This document shows positions 10,180 through 20,495 of a stretch of DNA of 64,000 bases, one piece after another. Location of the stretch: NCBI GenBank assembly GCA_015227615.1, contig JAALGZ010000021.1, forward strand, positions 620,001 to 684,000. The letters run 5' to 3'. This DNA is from Labyrinthula sp. Ha. Its lineage: Eukaryota > Sar > Bigyra > Labyrinthulida > Labyrinthulaceae. The translations under genes were made by a program, and so were the position numbers. The notes under the pieces are model-generated. The model was given only the letters and a program-made list of their open reading frames with translations, was not told the origin of the DNA and did no database searches. The first letter of the stretch is position 1. The number at the start of each line of letters is the position of its first letter.

Positions 10180-11209
10180 CTAACCAACTGCTAAAACGTT
10201 AGGCGAGAGCGAGTTCTTTAGTTTAGTGGGATGTTCTTCAGAGTTCTTGTGAGAAAATGCAAGTGAGACTACACCAAAGCTTGTTACAATTACCCCTAGT
10301 TGGAACCCAATCAGCTGCTCGCTTGTAAATCTTTCCCATTCTTGGAAGTAAATCCCAGTCTAGAAAGAACCAAAAATGATCAAAGTTGCATTCAAGTACG
10401 GAGATATTATAAAGGCATTAAAAAATTTTAATGCATGATTCAATGTCATTATGTGCAAGCCACCAAACAAGATCGCTAAGACAAGGTACAATCCAAGAAC
10501 AGGGTCCTTTGGTTCACCTTCTTTCATGTCTTTGAAGGATTCCGAAACAATCTTAGCAAACAGCTGAGTGACACTTGCGAAAATTCCTGATGTCATGCTT
10601 AGAATTAGGCATTTTTTTGTTGCATCTCTTGATTTGATGTACTCACTTGAAAGAGCAAGTAATACGAGCAGAGTTCCGAGTGAAATTAAAACAAAAGCCC
10701 CATTTCCAAATAAATCTTTGAAGTCTGAAATGTGGTAGTTCTTCGATTTGTGATTTCCCGAAAGAAGGGCAATTGTGATTCCAAGCAAAATTATGAACGT
10801 ATAACCTATCTGCTGCTGCGAGAAAACTTCTTGATTTATTTTTTTAGCGAAGAACATATTAATGATGATCCGAATTCCGGTAAACGGGATTATGATGCTC
10901 TAAGATTAAGAATAAAAAAGAGTTTACTGCATCTGCTAAAGCATAGCTCCAAAGCGTGAAGATAGAATTTAAAAAAATTAATGAGAACATTCCGAGATTC
11001 CAAAGTGGTCGAAGAAGTACTGGGGTAGGATTTTCACCCTGCGAGAGTCTGGCTTGTTCCAAAGTGTACGAAAATTTTACTAAATTGTCCCCCAAGGCCG
11101 CAAAGAAAGAGCCGAGAAGAACGAGAATGATCGCGAAAATCCAATCTTGCGAGTTTTTTGACTCTGGAATGGAGTCATCATCCACAACAATTCCTGTGCT
11201 GTTTGACAT
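10180..11209 (-). CDS. NIPA-like magnesium transporter, one 28-nt intron and an in-frame TAG
   Basis: Polytopic drug/metabolite-transporter-fold protein of the NIPA (DUF803) type, which move Mg2+ across plasma or endosomal membranes. Exon 1 (10928-11209) encodes 94 residues with helices at DWIFAIILVLLGSFFAAL and LGMFSLIFLNSIFTLWSYALADA. A 28-nt intron (10900-10927) joins this in phase 0 to SIIIPFTGIRIII and the rest. The stop at 10360-10362 (codon 274, TAG) is followed in the same frame by TGIYFQEWERFTSEQLIGF and another hydrophobic segment, ending at a second TAG (10180-10182). From the conserved Pro to the E-W pair, spacing equals human NIPA1/2 only if the TAG counts as one residue. Total of about 332 residues matches the family. 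So the gene is either recently broken, read through, or carries a sequence error. The ATG used is the first after an upstream TTG. Confidence 0.75.
10900..10927 (-). other. 28-nt GT-AG intron in the NIPA-like gene
   Basis: On the minus strand the segment begins GTAAACTC and ends TTCTTAATCTTAG, giving a canonical donor, a T-rich tract with a branch-like TTAAT, and TAG acceptor. It sits in phase 0 and its removal converts two broken frames into one continuous helix-loop-helix (ALADA joined to SIIIPF). This is the best supported intron in the window. Confidence 0.85.
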
Positions 11210-14200
11210 CAAGATTTAACGTTCATCATTGTGAAAAAATGCTGGAATGAGCATATGTTTCTTAGAAACCACTCTGTAAGAGCCCATAAAAGGTAGTAGG
11301 TAAACTGTTAATGCATCTCACGAATCGATTAAATTTCCCAAGTTAAAGTCTTTATCGGTCTTGCGTTTAGATGCTGCAGAAAATTGTCTATATATTTTAT
11401 GAAGGTTTATCCAGTATCTGTGGAAATGAATAATTATTTTTAACTTCAAAATGTGAAATTTTAATGTTACATGTTAGATGGTATTTTTAATAATGGACCC
11501 AAAATGTTTTTTCAAACTTCATCTTAGAGTAACAGATCATTAATTTTTCTTTGCTTTCTCAAAGGATTTACTCGATGTGGCTTAAGTTTATATATCATCG
11601 TTTGGGTAATCAATAAAACAAGAGATTATAGTTTGTTGCATTATTCTAGCTATCATATCTGCTTCAATTCTGTACTGAAGGGGATTTCATTAGTTTCCTT
11701 ATAAAGTCAGGTGGTTGGTTACTTCAACTCATCTAATTAATGTGACTACCCCACCTACAGCATTAGTTTACAAATTATATGATTAATCTCATTTTTGCTG
11801 CAGAACAATAAGCAAATATATCATGCGCGATAGGATTTAGTACTTCAACATTTTAATGGGAACTCTGCTACTCCGTAAAACTGATGCGACTTCTCTCCTT
11901 AGAATAACTACTTCTTGTCACCATAGTATCTGATCTATCTCTTAAATCTATAGCTAGAAAAAATGCTAGAATCTAAGGGACTTATGTATATACTTTAGTG
12001 CTGGGCTCATTGCTGTTACACCTACAGTAGAAGAAACAAAAGAAGTTAGGAAATTGCTTTTCAAAGTAATTGTGGGCAAGAGTTTAGATATAATCCTTTG
12101 GGCTGTGCAACACATGAATCTACACGGGCTACTACTCATTTTTGTTAAAAAGGTGGGGTTTAAGTTCTACGCCATTAGAGGTTGAAAATATGGTCGTACG
12201 CATGAAAACTTAGTACTCTTTGAGATCTCCTTCGTAGTTTTGAGTAATCATATGAATAAGGTCATACTGAATGTGTCTCCACATCGTTTTAAGTGAATAA
12301 AAACTCATGCAGGATTGATTGGGTATTTTTCTTGGTATCTTCGAGAATTTGTGGATTTTTCGTAAAGTCTTATCAGGTTTACACAGTTCTATTTAACACG
12401 TAAATAAAATTTTGGAGATATATGGTTGAGTCAGTAGTCTTTGAATAATTTCTGTTTTGTTCGTGATTTTCCATTTACTGATTTCTTAGCTTTGTAGCAC
12501 GAGACTCTATCATTCCACATCCCTATTCTCATAAGACATAACCCCACCAGGAAAATCCCATGTTACAGGGATGTATTTTACTTGGGTGTTTGTAGCTGTA
12601 TGTCTTTTGTAAGTTCTCCCTATATTTCCTTAAGAAATTGTTCCTAAATTTACAAGAGTACGGCATTAGCACCTATTCGTAAACTATTCTTCAATATTTA
12701 TTTTTTGCACCGATGGACAAGAAGCTACATATTGGTTCGACTAAATCCCGATTGTAAACAGAATCAGATATGGTTAATCTATAGCCAACAGTGTGCTTAG
12801 GTTAATGGGTTCCATGTTATATTGTACAGGAATTAGAAGAAGCAGCCATGATAAAGAACCATTTGCAGGCGCACAATGGACTTTATTCAAAATGAAGCTG
12901 TAAAAAGGTTATCCATTAGAGTAACCTGATCTATGTTCATGACGCTTTTGAGTCTATGGATGCACCTAATGGAGACCCTTACCATTGTTCGTGTACATTG
13001 ACTTTCACGATAATGTTTTAAAATCAGTTCCTTTGATTTTAATATTAATGCTTGATTATAAGGATAATAGTTCTACTATTTGTACAGAAAATAAGTGCTA
13101 AAGTAGTTTAACAATGACTTGAACAGAAAAAAAGACAACTCATACATGATAATAAGTATCAATTTGCACTTATAGTCGAGGTTGACCACAACAACTTCAA
13201 ACCTAACATATAAAGGTGAACATTAACCATTTTCTACTTAAAGTACCTAATTCATAATAATCTTCCCAAAGAATTGAACTACTACCTGTTTTTTTTTTAT
13301 TAAGTACATTTGTTTGGCCCTGTGTTCGTGAAAATAGAGCTATTTCTTTCAAAAGTTTATTGGAAGGCTTTGATAACATGGTCACTTAGTAAATTTCATT
13401 GGTGAAGGTATAGTTAATGGCTGATTGATTTCTTACCTCAATTATACTTTCAAGGATTTTCTCGACCAAAAGTCTGTATTTAATTATGCCTAAAGAGATC
13501 AAATATTTGTAGATCTGTTTCACTAGCGGAACTCTTAAATTTAGTGACAAATCTAATCTCAAAATTAAGTAGGGAAAGCTTGATAAATACGGGATCTGCC
13601 ATATATGTATTGCAGTGGATAGATAGAGAGATTATGATAAATAAATTAAACATATCTATATTTACAAGTCATTAGAATATTTCGGTGGGCTCCATTAAGT
13701 TAACTTGGCTACAAACATAAGAGGTAAAATAAAATTGATGATCACAAGTGAAGGGTTGGAGAGCGTTATATTTCACATAATTTGACACTCTTGTGTAGCT
13801 ATTTTTTTATAATACTAATTCTTCATAAAAGTTATCGATTCCTAATAGAGTTATTTCTTGTTAAATACTTTTTAAGAAGTTTTGAAATCGATTTTTTGAG
13901 AGTGGCTGCGAACTCATTTCCTAATGTTTTAGCCTAATACCTTTTCATGTAAACGTTATCCTATCGTGCACTTGATAAATAGAGGCATAGCTTAATTGAG
14001 TTCGATTCTAATCTGATATTTTCTCTTTCAACTGATGTATGCTCTCTTAAAGTAGTTGATAAGTGCTGCACGATGAAAGAGAATGTCTTAGGTTAATTAT
14101 ATCCTCCTTGTTAGGCAGAAGGATTCCAAATCTCCCAGTAGGACCCCCCAATAAATTAGTTGATGTAATGTAGCAAGAATTTTGGTGGAACAAGATTAAT

Positions 14201-14938
14201 CATAAACATTTTATACTATGCGGTTAATATTTGAATCTCGGAAGACCTCGATATCTGGCACTACTGCGAACGATATGATATAAGGAGAACTCTCACAAAG
14301 TTAAAGAAAGAAACATCTACGAATTATATGTGATTTCCAACAAAATAAGTTCTTTTAAAAACTCAAAAAGTTAAAACAAATTAATTTTATTGAACTAGGC
14401 AACGATAATGACATCTGAAATTTCCTATTTCGACTGGCTGTCCAATAATACTATTGACTCCAGAAATCAAGATATGAACTGCACAATCGACTGAAAACGT
14501 CAACATTCAATAGAAAAACTTCTAAAATAAGAAAATTCTCACGGTTACCTAAGATATATTGAGAAATAATATCACGTATATGCATTAGCACCGAGTCTGC
14601 TATATACTTAAACTTGATAGGAAACTATGAAAGTTCGCGGTTGCGTAGTGGCAAGGCACGAAGAAACGTAATCAAGAGAGCTACTTTTGCTCTATTTGCT
14701 ACTGTCAAGAGTTAATATAAGAAAGATATTCATTTAGCGTCTAAGCCAATACTTTTCTGAAGGGTTTCACTTTTCCTGTGTTCAAATTGGGTCTCTACAT
14801 CGTTCAAAATGCTTCAGCAAACATAGTAATACACCATTGTATTTTCTCTTTCAATGACCAAATCGTTGAGAATTATACAAGTATAACAAAAACATCTAAT
14901 CTTAGAAAGCAATATCAAAAGAAGTTAAGAACGAAAAA
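11210..14938. other. Gene desert
   Basis: No gene recognised in 3.7 kb upstream of the NIPA-like gene and of the LRR-like gene. The longest frame (60 residues at 13203-13385, -) looks like chance. A short stretch near 14640-14660 resembles a tRNA D-arm but lacks any T-arm partner and is not called. Confidence 0.55.
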
Positions 14939-15964
14939 ATGAGCAATTCTTATTCATTTTCATCTTTTCGGGGAGTTGTTTCGATCGAATTCCCTAACGA
15001 GACGTACCTGAATATGCCCAAGAAACCCTCTTTCGTTGCAAATATCGTCGTAGATGAGATAAATGACAAGATCTTAAGCTCTTTCCCTCAACTAAGCGAA
15101 ATGAAATCCTTAAATATCACTTTTAAAAGATATCTTTTAATATATTCTACAGAGCAAGCCCGATTTCTTCTCAAAATGCTTTCTTCTTTGCAACTTTATC
15201 CAATTTCTATTGATTTGAATCTAAAAAAATTATCTATAACAAAACCTTTCCTAAAAAAACTGCTTTCTCTGCTCTATGAAGACAATAATCATCATAAAGT
15301 GAGAGGCATATCCTTTGATTCTGTAAAAATATTGAACTCTGAAGAAGGGATTTTCAGTTCATTTCAACAATCATTTCTTTCTGTTTCAAAATTTGGTAAA
15401 GTTGAAGTCTTGAATAGTAAAGGAAAAGCAGATCCGTGTAAAAATTTTTGGAAGAAAGCAGAATTTATTAAGTGCCTATCAATTAGTGATGAGAATTTGA
15501 ACTTTAACTTTTGCTCAATGCTCTCAAGCTGCTTGAAGAATAAAATACTTAATCTAAGTGAAGTTTTTCTGGGCAGAAATTACATGATCACCGAACGATT
15601 TGTTTTGATTCTTGACAGTTTAAAATACTGTAATGTACTTGAAAGAGTTACACTTTTAGGATTTCCTATGGAAAACCCCTCTTGTAAAGCTGTAAGTAAA
15701 TTATTACAAGAAAGTAAAATAATATTCTTCGGTGGAAATCATAAAGATTTTATTAATTTGCAGTTATTTAAATACATTGTTTCATCAGTATTTAAAGAGA
15801 AAAGAATTCGTGAGTGTCGATTAGGTTCATTGCCTAAAACAAAGAATTATCCAGTTGCATTTGGAGGAGCTTCTCAAACTGATTTTCGCACTTCTCTATT
15901 AAAAAAACTCGGAGGAGAAAAAAAATCAAGGGTTAAGTTTCTCTCACCTAAAAATCCAATTTAA
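14939..15964 (+). CDS. LRR-like (RNI-like) protein of unknown function
   Basis: A 341-residue intron-free frame with ATG in an A-rich context and TAA stop. I do not recognise a named family. The sequence shows a repeating strand-helix pattern of about 28 residues typical of degenerate ribonuclease-inhibitor-like leucine-rich repeats: IDLNLKKLSITKPFLKKLL, GISFDSVKILNSEEGIF, CLSISDENLNFNFCSMLSSCL, LSEVFLGRNYMITERFVLILDSL and RVTLLGFPMENPSCKAVSKLL. No signal peptide or membrane segment; the C-terminus is basic (KKLGGEKKSRVKFLSPK). An EGF-7TM gene begins about 22 bp downstream on the same strand. Since a membrane/LRR fusion exists at 28.4 kb, a cytosolic partner role for a 7TM protein is conceivable, but that is inference. 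LRR assignment is from pattern only. Confidence 0.6.
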   Translation: MSNSYSFSSFRGVVSIEFPNETYLNMPKKPSFVANIVVDEINDKILSSFPQLSEMKSLNITFKRYLLIYSTEQARFLLKMLSSLQLYPISIDLNLKKLSITKPFLKKLLSLLYEDNNHHKVRGISFDSVKILNSEEGIFSSFQQSFLSVSKFGKVEVLNSKGKADPCKNFWKKAEFIKCLSISDENLNFNFCSMLSSCLKNKILNLSEVFLGRNYMITERFVLILDSLKYCNVLERVTLLGFPMENPSCKAVSKLLQESKIIFFGGNHKDFINLQLFKYIVSSVFKEKRIRECRLGSLPKTKNYPVAFGGASQTDFRTSLLKKLGGEKKSRVKFLSPKNPI

Positions 15965-15986
15965 GTATTTTATCCTTTACTATATT

Positions 15987-17165
15987 ATGCATCTACATCT
16001 TTTTAAACAAGCTTGTTTAAATTTATTTCCTTTGGTGTAAATTTTCTATTGTATCACTGGGTGTGAATATATTTTAAATAGTCAACAAGTCTAGAAGTTA
16101 TATTTTCGCAGCTTATTCCCAGCAGGTGTAAACTGTGTGTGAAAAATACGGAACAAGAAAATAGAAAATATAAGAACAATGTTTTGAAGCTGTGGAGTAT
16201 ATGGTTTTGAATATAACAAAACATGTGTATGTGATGAAGGTTGGACACAATCTATTGAATTCTCCTCTTTAATAAAAAACTATTCAGTTGAACATATTAA
16301 CAAACTTCCATGTGATACAAGTTGGAAACTTTTGACTATTCTTTATGTACTATGTCTGGTTTCTTCAATAGTATTATGCGTTTCACATTTAACTTTTGTG
16401 AAAAGATTTTCTCAATTTAGGAGATTAGTATTTTTGTTTATTTCTACCTCTTTAGTAGCTGCTGGATCAACTTTGAAGTTACGTGATATGAAGGAAATAA
16501 ATTTCGGTGAAGATGTGGTATTTACATTTTGTTTTTCATATGCAATATTTTTTGCAAATATTTCAAGCTTAGTTTTTTTCAATAAATATATTTATTTTCA
16601 AAGAAAAATGATTGGTTTCTCACATGACACAAAACAAATTTATGTGCGGATGAGAAAAACTCATTTTCTTATGGTTTTTCTTGATTTCTCTTCAAGTACA
16701 CTTCTAGTCTTCATTTTATTTGTATCTACTCAATTTAAAAAAATAGTGTTTTTCCGAGTTGGTTTAGGTATACAATTAATAAGAATACTTTATGCAATAT
16801 ATGCTGGAAAAACCCTTTGTGGTCGATTAATATCCGATATGAGAATTAGAGGATCAGCAGATGAATTAAGTTTAAGAATCAGCAAAAAGGTGAAAACTTT
16901 GAAGAGAATTATGTATTCTGTTTTGTCGTATAACATTTTGCTATTGAGCATGCTACTATTTGCGGTCGTTTCGGATGTTGGATTAAGATTAATGAAGTAT
17001 TTTTTTCCGGGGATTTTTATTGCTGCTGGTGCAATGGCGTTAACTGTTTTGATCAGTTACCAAGAAAACAAAGTGGATAAGCTAAAACAGATGGCCTCAC
17101 CAAAAAAGAGTAGTTTAATAAGACCACAGATTAAGCACACTCGCACATATTATGATGATTCGTAG
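15987..17165 (+). CDS. EGF-7TM receptor-like membrane protein 1
   Basis: The large last exon (16190-17165) encodes an EGF-like module (CGVYGFEYNKTCVCDEGW), a short linker and seven hydrophobic segments, ending in a basic tail and TAG. The frame is blocked by TGA just upstream of the first EGF cysteine. A GT-AG intron at 16135-16189 (55 nt) joins RCKL to CGVYG in phase and reproduces the NKLCGSHG arrangement of the paralogue at 54.6 kb. A further intron at about 16037-16089 (GTAAAT donor) would link to ATG 15987 and a signal-peptide-like start, MHLHLFKQACLNLFPLV, giving 356 residues, the paralogue's length. Two other acceptors (ending 16081 or 16111, with donor 16035) are also in phase. Role: probably a surface receptor or sensor of a protist family with cysteine-knot ectodomain and 7TM region; ligand unknown. 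The 5' exon model is inference; EGF plus 7TM is seen directly. Confidence 0.65.
16135..16189 (+). other. Probable 55-nt intron in EGF-7TM 1
   Basis: Starts GTGTGTGA, ends TTTTGAAG, length 1 mod 3, phase 2. Splicing creates a Leu codon and the run C-K-L-C-G-x-x-G, the same order as N-K-L-C-G-S-H-G in the paralogue, and removes the TGA that blocks the frame. Confidence 0.6.
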
Positions 17166-17549
17166 TTAATTTTATTTTCTTGCAATGAAAAAAAAACGAA
17201 AGTATATCTATTGCTTAATAACTAAAGAGTTGTGATAAAGGATGGGTATATTTATTTATATCGATATTCTTTGCAAAGACCGCTTTACCCTTTTAGTTGA
17301 CTATGTGGTTTCTTGTCTTTTCTTTCTTTTCGTATTTAACTCGTTTTTGTTAGAAGATCACGAAGCTGTATTACTGTGGAAAAGGAGAATATTGATTTAT
17401 CTGAAGTTGGAACAAAATACAGCAAGAATACCATCTGTATCATTAGTTGCAGATATATATATCTCTTACGACAAAAACTTGGTTAATTCACATACATATA
17501 TTAAATAATAAATAAAATATTGTTTAAGTTTTGTGTTTTACTGGAAAGT
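17166..17549 (+). other. Spacer with an uncertain 88-residue frame
   Basis: The 384 bp between the EGF-7TM gene and the next membrane protein contain an ATG-started frame at 17242-17508 (88 residues) with one hydrophobic stretch (VVSCLFFLFVFNSFLL). It resembles no family I know, and AT-rich DNA gives such frames by chance. It is not called as a gene, although the tight packing of this island leaves open a small membrane protein. Confidence 0.3.
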
Positions 17550-18224
17550 ATGAGTTGGTTTGACAAGTCCCTACCCGCTGAAGAAATGAGAGACATAGTT
17601 ATCGGTAAATATAAACAAACAAAGTCAGATGAGCTTGAAGTGTTTAGAACCACAGATATTATTTCAATAATTACCCCGAAAGAGCACCCTTTGGAAGATT
17701 ATCCCAAAAGCTATTGTTTTTTTGCTTTCATCTTTCATCAAATCTACCTGATCTATGTCGATTTGCGTAGGTGTAAGCCATTCAATATTATTCCTTCCCT
17801 TTTAATAATGGCGTTATTCTTGGTATATTATCCCTTTTTACTAATTATGTACATTCTAAATACAAGAGCCTTTTTAGACACGCTTTGCTGGGATAATGAT
17901 TTTTACTTACGTCTACATTTAGTTCGCGATTCCTATTTACTAACGAAGGATGGATTATTTTTTCATAGAAGATATCTTCCAAAAAGACAAATTCTTATAT
18001 TTTGGGTTTGTTGTAGACAAGAACTTGATAATGAACATTTAGAGGAATGTCATTATTTCGAAAGAAACTCATTGACAATACAGAAAGTAAAAGAACAACC
18101 CTTCTATTTCAATAAAAGCGTTGTTAAGTTTCAAATGAATGATACAATCTCATTTCATACAGCTGAAGTGTTTGAAATATTATCTAGATTTGTGCAACAA
18201 CAAGATATTAATGAAAAAGTTTAG
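17550..18224 (+). CDS. Uncharacterised membrane protein, 224 residues
   Basis: The frame is open from a TTG at 17520 but the first ATG is 17550 (MSWFDKSLPAEEM). The soluble N-terminal part of about 60 residues is followed by a hydrophobic stretch (SYCFFAFIFHQIYLIYVDL) and a strong membrane segment (IIPSLLIMALFLVYYPFLLIMYIL, about residues 88-112). The C-terminal half is soluble, rich in aromatic residues, His and Cys, and contains probable beta strands (RDSYLLTKDGLFFHRRYLP) reminiscent of membrane-attached PH-like folds; that resemblance is weak. No family is recognised. It is the last gene of an all-plus-strand island with an LRR-like gene and an EGF-7TM gene, so a membrane role alongside them is possible. 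Stop TAG. Confidence 0.55.
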   Translation: MSWFDKSLPAEEMRDIVIGKYKQTKSDELEVFRTTDIISIITPKEHPLEDYPKSYCFFAFIFHQIYLIYVDLRRCKPFNIIPSLLIMALFLVYYPFLLIMYILNTRAFLDTLCWDNDFYLRLHLVRDSYLLTKDGLFFHRRYLPKRQILIFWVCCRQELDNEHLEECHYFERNSLTIQKVKEQPFYFNKSVVKFQMNDTISFHTAEVFEILSRFVQQQDINEKV

Positions 18225-20411
18225 TGCAGAAACAAAATTTAATAACTTAACTTAGCCATATGTCTGTGTTCTTGAAATAAGTTTGTTTCAGATGAAAAAA
18301 AATTTTTTTGAAGGATACTTTTATAAAAGAAGCCAAATATGTGGGGTGTAATTAGTTTGAGAACTTGATCTTAATTTTGAGAAACTACTAGTTTACTCAA
18401 GTGAAAATGTTTAATGTTTTTTAAGTTGAATCACCTAATTTCAGAGGCTAGACTTATGCATATCCTTTTAGAAATGAAATTTATGATTTTTAATCTTAGC
18501 ACGTCGCAAGTTCTGAGTATGACATAATCAACAGATCTTTTTGTTTGATTCTATTTGTTGCCATCATTTTGCTTAAAGATTAACTAGACTATGCGAATCT
18601 CATAAAAGACATTAAAGCTCAGAGGGCAGAACCCTACGAAGTTGTAAATGTAATTTTGGTTTCTCAAATTTGATGACCTTTTATCGCACAACTTAGTGGT
18701 AAATGTACATTTGAGAAATCTGATATCCCGTCTTTTTTTTTCTTTTTATTCCTCGTGTCCATAGTGGTCACTATCTAACTTCTAGGTAGTGACAAAGTTA
18801 GATGACAAGATTAAAACTTGTTATTTTAGGTTTTTATGTAGATGAGCATTTGCCAGGACAGTCCTCAAACAGCACTGTTCTGGTGCTGGAACTGATTTCT
18901 AAGAATAATTGGTTTAATTTTACTCTTACCTGTTTTTCTCTTTTTAAGAGGAAATTAGTAACATCTAGAGGAAATAGAGCATCGTTTTACATCCACATTG
19001 AGGAGTTTTCAATGTGTTTAAAGATACAGAATCTCAACTAAGTATGCACCTGCAGTTGCATTTATAAAATAAATTGAATCTCATAAAGTTCAATGTCCCC
19101 TATGGACATTACAGATCTTATCCATGGTTTGCAGATAATCATATTGAGTGAAAATCTTTCAAAGACACAGCTCATGAATAGTGAGAACAGCCACATTTGA
19201 TGCTTTGTGGGCCTAGAGATTAAGGCATATGACAGTTTCCGCAGAGAAAAACCTCAACTTGAAAAAAGTTAACCATAGGAAAGTTTTTGGAATATCACAA
19301 TTTTCCTTGTACCTTTACGATACCTATTGTGCATCATTAGATGATACCTTAACATGTAGATACTTAAGATATTTTAATTCTTCTACTTATTCCTATAATG
19401 CAAAATTCTTGGCTAAGTTCAAGGAAAGACTGTTTGAAATCCAACATTTGTGTCACCTAACCTTGGGTTTAATTATCAGAGCATCAGACAGTCTTATTGC
19501 TGATGGTTAAGAGGAAGAACAAAGCCAAAGTTTTCTTAGAATAGAGAAAATAAAAACAGCAACCACAGACAGAAACCTACTAACAATAAGATGAAAAACT
19601 CTATATCTGCTAAACAACAGTGATTAAATGTCATAGTTAGGACTATGCGCACAAAATTTGAGAAAAGGTGTTCCTGAAACCAAGAATCCGCAAACATAAG
19701 ACCCTTGTTCTTAATGGTGCGCGGACTAAAATAACATTTTCCTGAGGGAAGTGGAAATATTTGGCACCTGTTTCAAGAGAACTAGGATGTTATATTGATT
19801 GCTTTCGCTCTTGACAGATGTCTTATCTCAATATGATTAGCAGCACCTAGAGGCAGCAGGTCCAGACCAAGTTGTGTAATTTATATATATGCATTTCATA
19901 AAGAATGAATTATCTGATTATGGTGGGTTAAATGGTTTTACGAATCAGGGTCCTACACCAGATAGCGGGCGTTGAAAGGTGGTATCTTATTTCCGAAACG
20001 AATTTGAGTGAGCCATAGACTAACGTTCTGATTCAACTATCAGACCACAGTTTTAAGAAAATAAAAACTTCATTAAGACTATGTGCAGAATAAGATTAAG
20101 TTCTTAAGTAATATTGGTCTAAATATATCAAAGAGCAGCATGCCTTCTGCATCTGAACGTTGCATACATTTATAGAGTTAAGAAAACTCTTAAGTCTTTC
20201 ATTTCATATGGCTTGTTATATTCTTGTGACAATATCGATTTCAAAAAAGTTAATAGCAAAAAGTGCAGCACTATGACATGAAGAAAAAAATGGAGGAATT
20301 ATTTTAATCTTAACTCGAGTTTGTTATGTGCAAATAAAACACTTAGGGTGGTAACTACTCTTGAATATAAAATATGGAATACAAGGTGTCTAGGTGTCGG
20401 ATCGGATTTAT

Positions 20412-20495
20412 TGATGATTTATCAATGCATTTTTCACCTCTATTTTTTCAATTAATGATCATTAATATTTTCGAGGTGGTTTTGATTGATCATCA
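20412..20495. repeat. Imperfect inverted repeat with a 16-bp perfect palindrome core
   Basis: The centre, 20451-20466, is the perfect palindrome attaatgatcattaat. Outward, CACCTC (left) pairs with GAGGTG (right), then ATCAAT with ATTGAT, and TGATGA with TCATCA, with unpaired bases between the blocks. The whole is about 84 bp and could form a cruciform or, if transcribed, a hairpin. No coding frame overlaps it. Confidence 0.6.

Noticed and set aside
10360-10362. TAG reassigned to a sense codon genome-wide
   Set aside because: Rpn1, Cdc45, GH5 and the 859-residue protein have no internal TAG, while eIF5, the TTL-like gene and both EGF-7TM genes end in TAG with no conserved continuation.
10360-10389. 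30-nt GC-AG intron removing the NIPA TAG
   Set aside because: It would be in phase, but deletes half of a conserved membrane helix, whereas counting the TAG as a residue gives the exact family spacing.
14638-14720. tRNA or U4 snRNA from the stretch resembling GCGTAGTGGCAAGGC
   Set aside because: D-arm-like only; no anticodon or T arm at proper spacing, and U4 stem sequences are missing.
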